Shown piece after piece: positions 52,388 through 60,869 of a DNA stretch of 64,000 nucleotides. Origin of the DNA: Halobacillus karajensis (GTDB taxonomy: Bacteria; Bacillota; Bacilli; Bacillales; Halobacillaceae). The position numbers were made by a program, and so were the translations under genes. Positions within the stretch are counted from its first letter, which is position 1. The number at the start of each line of letters is the position of its first letter. The notes below the pieces were generated by a model that was not told where the DNA came from, made no database searches, and saw only the letters and a list, made by a program, of their open reading frames with translations. The stretch covers positions 868,001-932,000 of the forward strand of contig NZ_FNWW01000001.1 in assembly GCF_900108515.1 (NCBI RefSeq), in the 5' to 3' direction.

Positions 52388-53827
52388 TCAGAGAACTTTC
52401 CCGTAATAGGGTCCCATTCCGTTTTTATCTTGTAGTTCAAGCAATTGAGACACAGTCACGAATTGATATCCCTCTTTTTCCAACTTATCCAGTAGTTCAG
52501 GAAGGGCCGCAGCTGTACTCCTATGAATGTCGTGCATGAGTACAATTGCTCCGGAAGCAGCACCCCTCTCCACTTCCGCAATCACCGAATCCGCATCTAA
52601 ACTTTGCCAATCTAATGAATCGATCGACCAATTGATAATAGGCGTCCCTCTTTCATTAGCAACGGTTTCTACACTTTCGCTCACCGCACCATAGGGTGGA
52701 CGAAATAGCTTAGGCTTCTGGCCGGTGACTTCTTCAATGATTTCACTGGATGGGTCCAACTCCTGAATAATCTTATCAGGACTAAGCTGGGATAAATCCA
52801 TATGGCTTTCCGAGTGGTTTCCAATCTCATGCCCAGCTTCAGCCACCTGCTTAGCCACTTCAGGATAATACTCTACTTGACTTCCCAGCATAAAGAAGGT
52901 AGCTATCGACTCATGCTCTTTTAAGGTTTGCAAGATGGCAGGTGTTACTTCTGGATGCGGTCCATCATCAAAAGTTAAAGCGATATACTTTGCATCATCA
53001 TCCAGTTCTACTTGAGGATTAGGATTATTCTCTGTTTGAGGAGATTCCGGTTTCTTGGGCAGCTTCATTTCATCAATGATAGACTTTTTCAGCTGATCTC
53101 GAATATTTTCTAAAGGTAGATCCACTTGAATAAGTCCTGCGGCCCCTGCCGCAATTTCATACTCATCAAAATATAGAGTTAGGGTTTCGTTCGACAGAGA
53201 CCATTTCCAGGTAGATGGTTCTGATAATGCCTTTTGTAGGTCATCCTCCATCAGATACATCTCTAAACCCTTGTCATTTCTTAATTGTTCTTCTACCTTA
53301 GCTTGAATGGCTTTAATAGATGGGGCATCTGTTTTCATCACATCTTCGAGTTTCATCAAACGGTCTTTTTCCAAATCCATCACAAATGTTTTCACCGTTT
53401 CACTCCCATTTGCTCCTCCTGAAAACTGGTAAGAGCTAAGTATCAGACTATACTTATTCTCGGCCCATTGTTCCGTATCCACTTGAATATTTAAATGGCC
53501 GCGAACATCCTCTTGTGAGGTGCTATCTTTTCCATTCATAGACTGGACAAAAGATTGTTTTTGTTTGTCTAACCATTCTTGAATGGTTTGGTTAATCTTA
53601 TTACTTTTCGTCTTTGGAATGCTGATCGATGTTGTGTAAAGATCTGACTCAGTGGTCCTGGTTTGTAAATCAAGACCGGGATAGTGGCTCATCTCTTCTT
53701 GCTCCACCTTAACCATTGCTTCAGAGCTGTTAGACTCTCCCCCGCTCAGACCAAACCAGGCAACTCCTACAACAAGCAAAGTTATAATGAACCAAGACGG
53801 CCAACGTAAACGTCTAAGTAGTTTCAT
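52388..53827 (-). CDS. Membrane-anchored polysaccharide deacetylase, PdaC-like
   Basis: Probable peptidoglycan or chitooligosaccharide deacetylase. A membrane anchor lies at about 12-30 (WFIITLLVVGVAWFGL). Residues 60-250 look like the DUF4163/DUF3298 pair found before the catalytic domain in B. subtilis PdaC (FVMDLEKDRLMKLEDVMK). The NodB domain follows: metal/catalytic Asp-Asp in ALTFDDGPHPEVTP, the H-x3-H in GNHSESHMDLSQ, FRPPYGAVSE, and INWSIDSLDWQ. The ATG at 53827 gives 479 residues; earlier in-frame residues are not signal-like. Confidence 0.88.
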   Translation of the reverse strand: MKLLRRLRWPSWFIITLLVVGVAWFGLSGGESNSSEAMVKVEQEEMSHYPGLDLQTRTTESDLYTTSISIPKTKSNKINQTIQEWLDKQKQSFVQSMNGKDSTSQEDVRGHLNIQVDTEQWAENKYSLILSSYQFSGGANGSETVKTFVMDLEKDRLMKLEDVMKTDAPSIKAIQAKVEEQLRNDKGLEMYLMEDDLQKALSEPSTWKWSLSNETLTLYFDEYEIAAGAAGLIQVDLPLENIRDQLKKSIIDEMKLPKKPESPQTENNPNPQVELDDDAKYIALTFDDGPHPEVTPAILQTLKEHESIATFFMLGSQVEYYPEVAKQVAEAGHEIGNHSESHMDLSQLSPDKIIQELDPSSEIIEEVTGQKPKLFRPPYGAVSESVETVANERGTPIINWSIDSLDWQSLDADSVIAEVERGAASGAIVLMHDIHRSTAAALPELLDKLEKEGYQFVTVSQLLELQDKNGMGPYYGKVL

Positions 53828-53969
53828 ACATATTTGTCCCTTCCTGATGATTAATTCCAATAAATAGTATAATAGTTTCACAGACAAGAAAAAAGTCTAT
53901 AAAACTAGAATGGAAGGTCCATTTAGTATAATTCCAATACATCAAGGATAATTATAATGTGAAATTCCA

Positions 53970-53997
53970 TAAAAAAAACGACGACTAAGCTAATCGC
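53970..53997 (-). terminator. Terminator after the SnoaL-like gene
   Basis: On the minus strand GCGGCGATTAG and its wobble-containing complement, followed by eight T's. Confidence 0.65.
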
Positions 53998-54457
53998 CGC
54001 TTATTGGAACATTAAAGGAGCCCCTTAATTCATTTGTCATCTTTTTCACTAATTCCGGCCTTCCATGAAACTGGGCGGGTGTGTTCTGAAACAGATCTAT
54101 TTCCCAGTCACATCCGTTGTTAAGCAGCACGACGGTATGGTGAGTGTTAACGTCTGGTTTAATATCCAATTCCCCCGGTGGAATCATTCCTGCGATTGCT
54201 CTTAGAATAGCTACATTATCACCGAGAAACCTTACCTCTTTGACTTTAGACACAAACGGAGCCGTCGGGTGATCTTTAAATATCGGACGGAGATGGGAAT
54301 AAATTTCTTTAGGGCCTTTGGACTGACTTCCATCAAATCCTATACTTTCCCCATTTTCCGTAAATAATCGGGCCATCCCCTTCGCATCACGTTGATTCCA
54401 GGCTTCTATTAGCCTTTCATATGTTTGCTTAACAATCGCTTCTTTCTCGTTCTTCAT
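53990..54457 (-). CDS. SnoaL-like / SgcJ-family protein (DUF4440-type)
   Basis: A cone-shaped alpha+beta fold protein: helix AIVKQTYERLIEAWNQRDAK, then GMARLFTENGESIGFDGS, GPKEIYSHLRPIF and a beta-sheet (VKEVRFLGDNVAILRAIAGM, HHTVVLLNNGCDWEIDLFQN). Members of this NTF2-like family are isomerases, hydrolases or simple ligand binders, so no reaction can be given. Length is 155 residues; no signal peptide. Confidence 0.82.
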   Translation of the reverse strand: MKNEKEAIVKQTYERLIEAWNQRDAKGMARLFTENGESIGFDGSQSKGPKEIYSHLRPIFKDHPTAPFVSKVKEVRFLGDNVAILRAIAGMIPPGELDIKPDVNTHHTVVLLNNGCDWEIDLFQNTPAQFHGRPELVKKMTNELRGSFNVPISGD

Positions 54458-54566
54458 TCTACCCCTTCTTTCATTTTTGAAATCATTAATGTCTAAAAGT
54501 TCCTATAATCATTTCCTGATTTCTTCACTATTTGGAACCATCGCGATACAGAGGAGACTCAAGCGG

Positions 54567-55019
54567 TTATTCTTCTTCATGTACGTGCACATAAACCGAA
54601 CCATGCAATGTGTCATCTATATAAGCCTCTAACTTCCACATCCCACTCTTCGGCAATGACATAAGTGTTGGTGCAGAAGCATCTGCACCATTATGTTCCT
54701 TAACAGCTATAGGTACATCCTCTAAAACAACCACTTCCCTCCCTGTTTCCTCGGAAGTACCGATTACCTTCAAATCACCTTCAAGTTCCTCTTCCTCACC
54801 CCAAAAGTGCCACATATACTTTTGTTGTCTGTCAGGATAAAATTTTGTAATTTCCCCACCACTGTAGATAATTCCCAACCGGCCTTCTTCTCCAATCATC
54901 TGATAAGGGCCTGATTTAAACTGTCCACTTTCTTCCCATTCCTTATCCGAACACCCCACGAGTCCAAACAGTAAAAGAATCAAGGACATATAAAATACGT
55001 GATAAGAAACGCTTCTCAA
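54567..55019 (-). CDS. Small lipoprotein, DUF4871-like
   Basis: The signal peptide MRSVSYHVFYMSLILLLFGL ends in the lipobox LVGC. The mature domain (GPYQMIGEEGRLGIIY, YMWHFWGEEEELEG, SLPKSGMWKLEAYIDDTLHG, SVYVHVHEEE) is beta-rich and resembles DUF4871 proteins of bacilli. The start is taken as TTG at 55019 because GGAAGGGGGG lies five to six bases upstream and the signal length is then right; the next ATG (54989) would leave a very short signal, and the ORF to 55097 adds an arginine-rich stretch without sense. About 150 residues. Function unknown. Confidence 0.72.
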   Translation of the reverse strand: MRSVSYHVFYMSLILLLFGLVGCSDKEWEESGQFKSGPYQMIGEEGRLGIIYSGGEITKFYPDRQQKYMWHFWGEEEELEGDLKVIGTSEETGREVVVLEDVPIAVKEHNGADASAPTLMSLPKSGMWKLEAYIDDTLHGSVYVHVHEEE

Positions 55020-55145
55020 ATTATCCCCCCTTCCAACTACTTGCCGACCTAAGCCTAAAGGAGGTCTCCGTTTGTGCTTGATGGCAGTGCAGGCCATGAT
55101 TTAACTCTCTGTATAAAGCTATTCAGTAATATCAAATCAAATATC

Positions 55146-55340
55146 CTATTCCGGCAGCAGTAAATGCAGCCCCTGGCTATGGGTATAGTCAGCATAGGTC
55201 CGTCCACATACAAAATAAAGAAATGGAAACAAGAGGAGAACAACCACAAGGAATGCTTGAGAGGCTTCTTTCTTCCTATTCATTACAAACCAATACCAAC
55301 TTCCAACAATCAACACAATGGCTTCAAGGAATAATAACAT
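55146..55340 (-). CDS. Small two-helix membrane protein (64 residues)
   Basis: MLLFLEAIVLIVGSWYWFVM, basic loop NRKKEAS, second helix QAFLVVVLLLFPFLYFVC, then GRTYADYTHSQG. The ATG at 55340 has AGGAG nine bases upstream; the ATG three codons earlier has no spacing left. The hydrophobic pattern with a positive loop is that of a genuine membrane protein. Function unknown. Confidence 0.6.
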   Translation of the reverse strand: MLLFLEAIVLIVGSWYWFVMNRKKEASQAFLVVVLLLFPFLYFVCGRTYADYTHSQGLHLLLPE

Positions 55341-55620
55341 GGGACACATCTCCTAAATGTTCTCATTCTATATACACGGGCATAAGGAAATCTACGTTAA
55401 CTTTATTATCTGCTTCTTAAAATAGATAAATCCTCATGTAATCTCCTATTTATATAATCACCCTGAACTTTATGTTCTATAAAAGAGACCAAATACCTTT
55501 GCATCCCTAAAAAAGAAACTCCTTTCAAAACTGAAACAGATACAAAAATCATAGGTTTCCCGATGTTCATAGACACGGAGGACCTTCATTATAGCTTGAA
55601 TCTATGCTAGTTCATGGATT

Positions 55621-56034
55621 CTAATCCTTCGTTCTCCTGTCAGTTAATAAAAGAAGGAAATGAAAGTACACATTGGACGCTAAACATCCATACAGTGAAA
55701 AAGAAATGACTCCCTTGAAATTTTGGAAAACCATTATAAAGTACAAAAGTCCGACTACAACACCTGTGAATGAATAAGCACCTAACTTAACCAAGTAAAG
55801 GGCCCATTTAGAAAGGTTCCGATATCTTCCAACTAACTTATCTATCAAAATCGAAAGAGGGATTCCCGCAAGGATAAAAACAGACCCGGCATATAAAATG
55901 ACAAAGATAAAGGTTTCTAAAAAACTGAAATAATAAATATTCGGTTCACGCTGAGTGCTAGGTACATATGATACCACTGCCAATAGGGTTGCAAAGCATA
56001 TACTGGAGAATACTGCGGTTAAAAATCTGTTCAT
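55621..56034 (-). CDS. Hypothetical four-helix membrane protein
   Basis: 137 residues with helices at about 3-22, 37-60, 76-97 and 105-127 (ICFATLLAVVSYV, TFIFVILYAGSVFILAGIPL, AYSFTGVVVGLLYFIMVF, SLYGCLASNVYFHFLLLL). The ATG at 56034 follows AGGGGAG; the frame open to 56082 adds a basic leader without a ribosome site. Family not recognised. The gap 55341-55620 upstream of the neighbouring small gene shows nothing. Confidence 0.7.
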   Translation of the reverse strand: MNRFLTAVFSSICFATLLAVVSYVPSTQREPNIYYFSFLETFIFVILYAGSVFILAGIPLSILIDKLVGRYRNLSKWALYLVKLGAYSFTGVVVGLLYFIMVFQNFKGVISFSLYGCLASNVYFHFLLLLTDRRTKD

Positions 56035-56149
56035 GAACAACTCCCCTCGTTCTCGAAAGAATCCCTTTCTACTACTGATCATTTTATATTAAGATGACCA
56101 TTCGTTCATCTTTGAACAGAGATGATTGTCAATCCGTCCCTCCTCCACA

Positions 56150-56184
56150 AAAAACAAGCACTGGTTCATAACCAGTGCTTGTTT
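56150..56184 (-). terminator. Terminator after the aldo/keto reductase gene
   Basis: AAACAAGCACTGGTT (56152-56166) pairs perfectly with 56170-56184, loop CAT. It may work both ways. Confidence 0.8.
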
Positions 56185-56201
56185 GTTAGTCTTTATCCTT
56201 T

Positions 56202-57188
56202 TTAAAACGGCAGAGGGGCAGTTGGAGAAACAAATCCTCTGTCTACAAGTTCGTTCCAGAATTCTTTCGGGATGTCTTTTTGAATCATTTCAAGGTCTTC
56301 CTTAATTCGATCCGGGCGTGTTGAACCAGGGATCACGGATTTAACAGCTGGGTGGGCCGTTGAGAATTGAAGGGCCGCTGCTTTTAATGGAACATCGTAT
56401 TTTTGACCGATTTCCTTCAATTGATTGACTTTGCCAATAATATCGGCGCCAGCTTTTTCATAATTAAAGTGATCTCCGCCAAGCAGGACACCAGAATTAT
56501 AAGGGGCTCCAACAACAATATCCACATCATTCTCTTCCGCTTTTGCCATCATTCGCTGTAAGGCTCTCTCGTGCTGGAGAAGGGTATATTGCGTGGCGGA
56601 TAAGCAGACATCCGGTCTCGTTTCCTCTAGCTCCATTGCGATTTCAATGGGTTCGGTTGTATTGACACCTAGTCCCCAGGAACGGATGACTCCTTCTTCA
56701 CGAAGACGGGATAATACTCGGAAGGCTCCTTTCCTCGCTTCATCGAACTTCGTCACCCATTCATCTCCATGGAAATCAGAAGAAACGTCATGAACGAAGA
56801 CCATATCTAAACGGTCTGTTTTCAAACGCTCCAGACTTTGCTCAATCGATCTCTTCGTTGCATCCTCTGTGTAATCGGTAATGACTTTATTGTTACGGCC
56901 ATATTCAAACAGGCCTTCACTTTCCTCCGTGTCTTCAGTCATATAACGGCCGACTTTAGTACTTAATACATAGTCGTCCCTATTATATTGTGATAACACA
57001 TCGCCTAGACGCATTTCCGCTAAACCAGCTCCATAAAATGGGGCCGTATCAAAATAGCGGACGCCTTGATCCCAGGCAGTTTGAATCGTTTCCCGTGCTT
57101 CTTCTTCAGGAACATCACGGAACATATTTCCTAAAGGCGCTGTGCCGAGGCCTACTTTGTGTTTTAATGCATCTTCTAGTGATTTCAT
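56202..57188 (-). CDS. Aldo/keto reductase, D-threo-aldose 1-dehydrogenase-like
   Basis: NAD(P)-dependent oxidoreductase of the group that includes L-fucose/D-threo-aldose and pyridoxal dehydrogenases. The AKR tetrad is visible: Asp and Tyr in YFDTAPFYGAGLAEMRLG, Lys in LSTKVGRY and His in VFVHDVSSD. Nucleotide-binding end: SVIPGSTRPDRIKEDL. Length is 328 residues. It stands alone behind a perfect palindrome at 57218-57239. The aldose-dehydrogenase assignment rests on overall pattern and the substrate is not certain. Confidence 0.88.
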   Translation of the reverse strand: MKSLEDALKHKVGLGTAPLGNMFRDVPEEEARETIQTAWDQGVRYFDTAPFYGAGLAEMRLGDVLSQYNRDDYVLSTKVGRYMTEDTEESEGLFEYGRNNKVITDYTEDATKRSIEQSLERLKTDRLDMVFVHDVSSDFHGDEWVTKFDEARKGAFRVLSRLREEGVIRSWGLGVNTTEPIEIAMELEETRPDVCLSATQYTLLQHERALQRMMAKAEENDVDIVVGAPYNSGVLLGGDHFNYEKAGADIIGKVNQLKEIGQKYDVPLKAAALQFSTAHPAVKSVIPGSTRPDRIKEDLEMIQKDIPKEFWNELVDRGFVSPTAPLPF

Positions 57189-57217
57189 GTGTTCATTCCT
57201 CCTTTAGAAAAAGACCC

Positions 57218-57239
57218 TATAGTTGTATAACCAACTATA
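57218..57239 (-). promoter_or_regulatory. Candidate operator upstream of the aldo/keto reductase
   Basis: Perfect inverted repeat TATAGTTG-TATAAC-CAACTATA, 30-50 bp before the start codon. Size and symmetry suit a MarR- or HxlR-type repressor; the regulator is not identified. Confidence 0.6.
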
Positions 57240-57305
57240 ACAAAAGTGAAACATCACCACCATAAAAATGCACCTCTATGAAGGGAAAACCTTCACACAG
57301 CAGCT

Positions 57306-58427
57306 TTACCCTTCCTGCCACACATCCTCTGCAATGCTTAGGACATGGCGGACTTTCTCCCATTGTTGGTCTTCAGTAATTTCATTTCCTTCTTCTGTTG
57401 AGGCAAATCCACATTGAGGACTCAAACATAGCTGCTCCAATGGCACATAATCAGAAGCTTCACGTATACGTGCCTTCACTCGTTCTGGATCCTCCAATTC
57501 ACCGAATTTGGAGGTGATTAAACCAAGAACAACAAACAGATCCGTCCTGTTCACATGACGGAGAGGTTCAAATCCTCCTGAGCGCTCATCATCAAACTCT
57601 AGGAATAAACCATCAACATCCAACCCACCAAAAATGGTTTCCGAAAGCGCCTCATAGCTGCCGCTCGCCATGAATGTGGAGCGGAAATTCCCACGACAAA
57701 TATGCATCGTGACGAGCATATCCTCCGACCTATTGGCAATCGACTCATTAACCGTACGAGCACACAGCTCAGCGGCTTTTTCTGGATTTTGTCCTTTCTC
57801 TTCAATGGAGGCACGTCCTTCTTCTGAAAAGAAAGTCGCCCATGAAGTATCATCTAGCTGAAGATATCGGCAGCCTTCTTCATAGATTTTTTCAATAAAC
57901 CCTTGGTAGGCCTCTACCAAATCCTCTACCAGGGCTTCATCACTTTCATAAATTCCCTCTTCTCGTTTCGCACGAAATAACAGCATATTCGGACTCGGGA
58001 TGGTTAATTTAGCCACTGCATCACCGGCGATTCTTTTAAGAAATCGAAAGTGTTCCACCATTACATGATCGGTAAATCCTACTTTTCCGGTAATTTTGAT
58101 TCCGCGTGCTTTCGTTTCAACTCCATCAAATTTCAAACCACTTTCCGCCTCATATCCTTCTACACCATCTAAACCTTCAAGAAAATCAAAGTGCCACCAA
58201 CTGCGTCGGAAATCTCCATCTGTCACAGCTTTCAGTCCTGATTCTTTTTGCTTTTCTACCAATTTAACAATCTCTTCATCTTCCACTTGGCGTAATTCCT
58301 GTTCTGTGATTTCTCCCTTAGCTCGTTTGTTACGAGCCGCTTTCAATCGTTCTGGACGTAGGAAACTACCTACATGATCGCCTTTAAATGGTGCTCTCTT
58401 TACATTCTTTTCTGTTACTACGGACAT
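57306..58427 (-). CDS. Cobalamin-independent methionine synthase-like protein (short MetE, YxjG/YxjH type)
   Basis: Methyltransferase related to the catalytic C-terminal half of MetE, predicted to make methionine from homocysteine with a methyl donor other than polyglutamyl folate, or in salvage. Zinc-ligand pattern is preserved: His and Cys in VTMHICRGN, Glu in LFLEFDDERS and Cys in LSPQCGFAS. Other motifs: DHVGSFLRPERLK, AVTDGDFRRSWWHFDFLEGL, LTIPSPNML, YLQLDDTSWATF. Length is 373 residues, the single-domain size. A SAM riboswitch and terminator lie upstream, tying it to methionine supply. Confidence 0.92.
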   Translation of the reverse strand: MSVVTEKNVKRAPFKGDHVGSFLRPERLKAARNKRAKGEITEQELRQVEDEEIVKLVEKQKESGLKAVTDGDFRRSWWHFDFLEGLDGVEGYEAESGLKFDGVETKARGIKITGKVGFTDHVMVEHFRFLKRIAGDAVAKLTIPSPNMLLFRAKREEGIYESDEALVEDLVEAYQGFIEKIYEEGCRYLQLDDTSWATFFSEEGRASIEEKGQNPEKAAELCARTVNESIANRSEDMLVTMHICRGNFRSTFMASGSYEALSETIFGGLDVDGLFLEFDDERSGGFEPLRHVNRTDLFVVLGLITSKFGELEDPERVKARIREASDYVPLEQLCLSPQCGFASTEEGNEITEDQQWEKVRHVLSIAEDVWQEG

Positions 58428-58469
58428 GTTTATCCCTTCTTCCCTTTTGATATTTAATGCTAATAAAAC

Positions 58470-58504
58470 GAAAAACAGCCCCTCTTCTAATAAGAAGAGG
58501 GGCT
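58470..58504 (-). terminator. Riboswitch-controlled terminator before the MetE-like gene
   Basis: AGCCCCTCTTCT (58477-58488) pairs with 58493-58504, loop AATA, followed on the minus strand by TTTTT. Confidence 0.9.
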
Positions 58505-58528
58505 GAATAACGTACAGATCATTTCTCT

Positions 58529-58629
58529 TCTTATCTACAAGCCAATCGCTTCTGGAATTAGCACAGTACTTCTCTAAGTCTGTTGCTAAGGTTTCGTCGG
58601 GCCAGTCCCTCCACCTTTCTGGATAAGAA
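58529..58629 (-). ncRNA. SAM-I riboswitch (S box)
   Basis: On the minus strand the S-box core is clear: CTTATCCAGAAAGGTGGAGG, then GACTGGCCCGACGAAACC, TTAGCAACAG, GTGCTAATTCCAG and the closing GATAAG. High SAM should favour the following terminator and switch off the methionine synthase-like gene. Confidence 0.95.
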
Positions 58630-58777
58630 ACAATGTATTTAAATGTAATTCCTACTATACAGGATTGTTATCAAAAATAACACCCTATTCTGAATATTGA
58701 AGCCGGAAATTTTCCCCCACCCTATCTCATAAAACGTGTAGGTAACAAAAGAAAAGGTTCCCCATCAAAATAAGAGA

Positions 58778-58815
58778 CCTGCCACAGGATATATTCTTTC
58801 CATATCCAGAGCAGG
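58778..58815 (-). terminator. Possible terminator after the second LacI gene
   Basis: CCTGC...AGGATAT and ATATCC...GCAGG form an interrupted stem; on the minus strand it is followed by TCTCTTATTTT. It is about 160 bp past the regulator stop. Nothing else is recognised in 58630-58977. Confidence 0.4.
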
Positions 58816-58977
58816 CCGAAGGAACAAACAATCATTTGCTAGATTTTATTCCTAGTGGATGGGAGAAGAGGCTCATCCCCTTCATCATACGGTGCCGATT
58901 TCAATCCCGGCCATCGGCGTTTGTGTTTCATTAGTGATCTCGATACACCTAAACTTCACTCTACCTCATTGTCCTCT

Positions 58978-59982
58978 TTATACTGAATCTCTGACCATCA
59001 GACAGGGCTCGAACCTGTAATGGAAAAGTTCATTTTCTGTATTTTTCGTTCGGATTTTATTCAGTAAGGCTTCGGCACCCATCTTCCCTATTTCAAACGT
59101 CGGTTGGGCAACAGTAGTAATCGCCGGCGTGTAAAAACTGGCAAAGGATACATCATCAATCCCTATGATAGCCAGTTCTTCTGGAATTCGCAGATTCTTT
59201 TGTTTTACGTACTTCAATAATTCGATCAATACAAGGTCGTTTCCAGCAAGGATTGCTTCAGGAGGTTCTTCTAAGCCCAATAAATCCTCAAGTACTTGCT
59301 GAATATTCGTAGGTTCTGCGCTTTTTACATAGTCTTCAATAAAAGGAAGCCCATGCCTCCGAATGGCTTTTTCATAGCCCTTAATCCGCTCTAACCTTGG
59401 TGTGATATGATGCATTATAGAAGTTGTGATCATACCAATTCGTTGGTAACCCTTTTGAATGAAGTGCTCTATAGCAAGTCCTGCGGCCATCTCATTATCT
59501 AATAATACGGACGAAATAGAGATGTCTTCCACTTTCCGGTCCAGGAAAATCACGGGGTATCGATCCTTTAGCATTTTTTTATATAAATCCCGATTACCTC
59601 CCGTAGGGAAGATGATCAAACCATCTACTTGTTTAGCCCGGAGCATTTCTATATAATGCTTTTCTTTTTCAGGATCATCATCAGCATTACATATAATAGT
59701 ATGATAATCAGCGCTGATACACGCGTCCTCTATTGCCCTCGTTACCTCTGTTGTGAAATTGTGCAGGATATTAGCCACAATCACCCCAATCGTTCTTGTC
59801 GACTTCTGTTTAAGGCTTCGCGCTACTATATTTGGTTGATAACCCAATTCTTCGATTGCCCGCTCTATTCGCTGCTTTGTCTTGTCTCCCATATAGTCAT
59901 ACCGTTTATTTAAAAACTGAGATACTGTGCTCTTTGATACCTTTGCTTGTGCAGCAACATCGGAAATAGTCACCGTTTTCAT
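58978..59982 (-). CDS. LacI-family regulator of the second uronate operon (KdgR-like paralog)
   Basis: Same architecture as the regulator at 35644-36648: HTH MKTVTISDVAAQAKVSKSTV, hinge PNIVARSLKQ, sensor domain to residue 334, and the same end MVRDSV. Identical blocks include IICNADDDP, IEMLRAKQVDGLIIFPTG and AILAGNDLVLIE, so the two arose by duplication or exchange. The ATG at 59982 follows GGAGAG; the open frame to 60075 is upstream leader. It is the last gene of the uxu cluster, about 200 bp after kdgA, with a degenerate copy of the same operator in front. Confidence 0.87.
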   Translation of the reverse strand: MKTVTISDVAAQAKVSKSTVSQFLNKRYDYMGDKTKQRIERAIEELGYQPNIVARSLKQKSTRTIGVIVANILHNFTTEVTRAIEDACISADYHTIICNADDDPEKEKHYIEMLRAKQVDGLIIFPTGGNRDLYKKMLKDRYPVIFLDRKVEDISISSVLLDNEMAAGLAIEHFIQKGYQRIGMITTSIMHHITPRLERIKGYEKAIRRHGLPFIEDYVKSAEPTNIQQVLEDLLGLEEPPEAILAGNDLVLIELLKYVKQKNLRIPEELAIIGIDDVSFASFYTPAITTVAQPTFEIGKMGAEALLNKIRTKNTENELFHYRFEPCLMVRDSV

Positions 59983-60016
59983 TTGAACTCTCCATCTCTT
60001 TACATATATTCCGCCT

Positions 60017-60032
60017 ATTAAGTCGGTTCGCC
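60017..60032 (-). promoter_or_regulatory. Degenerate LacI-type operator before the second regulator
   Basis: Plus-strand ATTAAGTCGGTTCGCC resembles one of the operators at 36674-36702 (ACTAAATCGGTTTAGT), mainly in its left half. Weak evidence alone; its position 35 bp before the regulator start supports it. Confidence 0.4.
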
Positions 60033-60190
60033 CACCTACTATAAAAGTATACAAGTGAAAGGCCACTCCATCCACTTATTCTCACTATTCCATAGGGGTG
60101 AATCAAGTAAAGGATGAAAATGAAAACGAAGACACAGCCACTTTGTCCTCATGCATCCATAGTGGAAAAGGAAAGTAACCAATTATCTTC

Positions 60191-60838
60191 TTATACTTTA
60201 ACGAGTCCTGCTTTTTCGACGTATTTCTTTGCTAATTCTTGAAGCGCTGACCAGTCCTCCTGTTCAATCAAGGAGCGATGAACAAGAGAGCCTCCGATTC
60301 CAGCAGCTACAGCACCTGCCTCCATAAAGGAGTGAACATTTTCCAGGTTTACTCCTCCTGTCGGCATCATTTGTATATGGCTTAATGGTCCGCTCACATC
60401 CTTTAAAAACTTTGGACCAAGAACGTTGGCCGGGAAAATTTTCACCATGTCTGCTCCCCATTGATCAGCTAAGTACATTTCAGTTGGGGTGAATACCCCA
60501 GGAATCATTATTACGTCTTGCTCTTTTGTGTATTCAACGGTCTCTTTAGAGAGGATGGGAGCGAATATGAAATCGGCACCTGCTGAAATGGCCATTTCAG
60601 CTTCTTCCTTATTCATCACCGTCCCAGCGCCAATAACGGCTTTATCTCCAAACTCCTCTTTCACTTCTGCAATGACCTGAAGAGGAACCTCGGAGTCCAT
60701 AGTGATTTCTATACCGGTCACTCCTCCATCTATAAACGCTTCAACAAGAGGCTTTACTTTTTCTGGGTCGACTTTCCTGATGACGGCCACAATCCCCGAA
60801 GATACCATACGGTCGAGTAAATGATTGTTATTCATCAT
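60191..60838 (-). CDS. kdgA: 2-keto-3-deoxy-6-phosphogluconate aldolase, copy 2
   Basis: KDPG-cleaving class I aldolase: VAVIRKVDPEKV, GIEITMDSEVPLQVI, AVIGAGTVMNKEEA, ADFIFAPILSKE and the Schiff-base lysine in MVKIFPANVLGPKF. The start at 60838 (MMNNNHLLDRM) has AAAGGAG five bases upstream; the earlier ATG at 60877 lies inside the preceding gene. 215 residues. It shares motifs with copy 1 but differs in many positions, so it is not a recent duplicate. Confidence 0.92.
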   Translation of the reverse strand: MMNNNHLLDRMVSSGIVAVIRKVDPEKVKPLVEAFIDGGVTGIEITMDSEVPLQVIAEVKEEFGDKAVIGAGTVMNKEEAEMAISAGADFIFAPILSKETVEYTKEQDVIMIPGVFTPTEMYLADQWGADMVKIFPANVLGPKFLKDVSGPLSHIQMMPTGGVNLENVHSFMEAGAVAAGIGGSLVHRSLIEQEDWSALQELAKKYVEKAGLVKV

Positions 60839-60869
60839 ATACGCTCCTTTTCCTTCGTTCTTTTTACAT

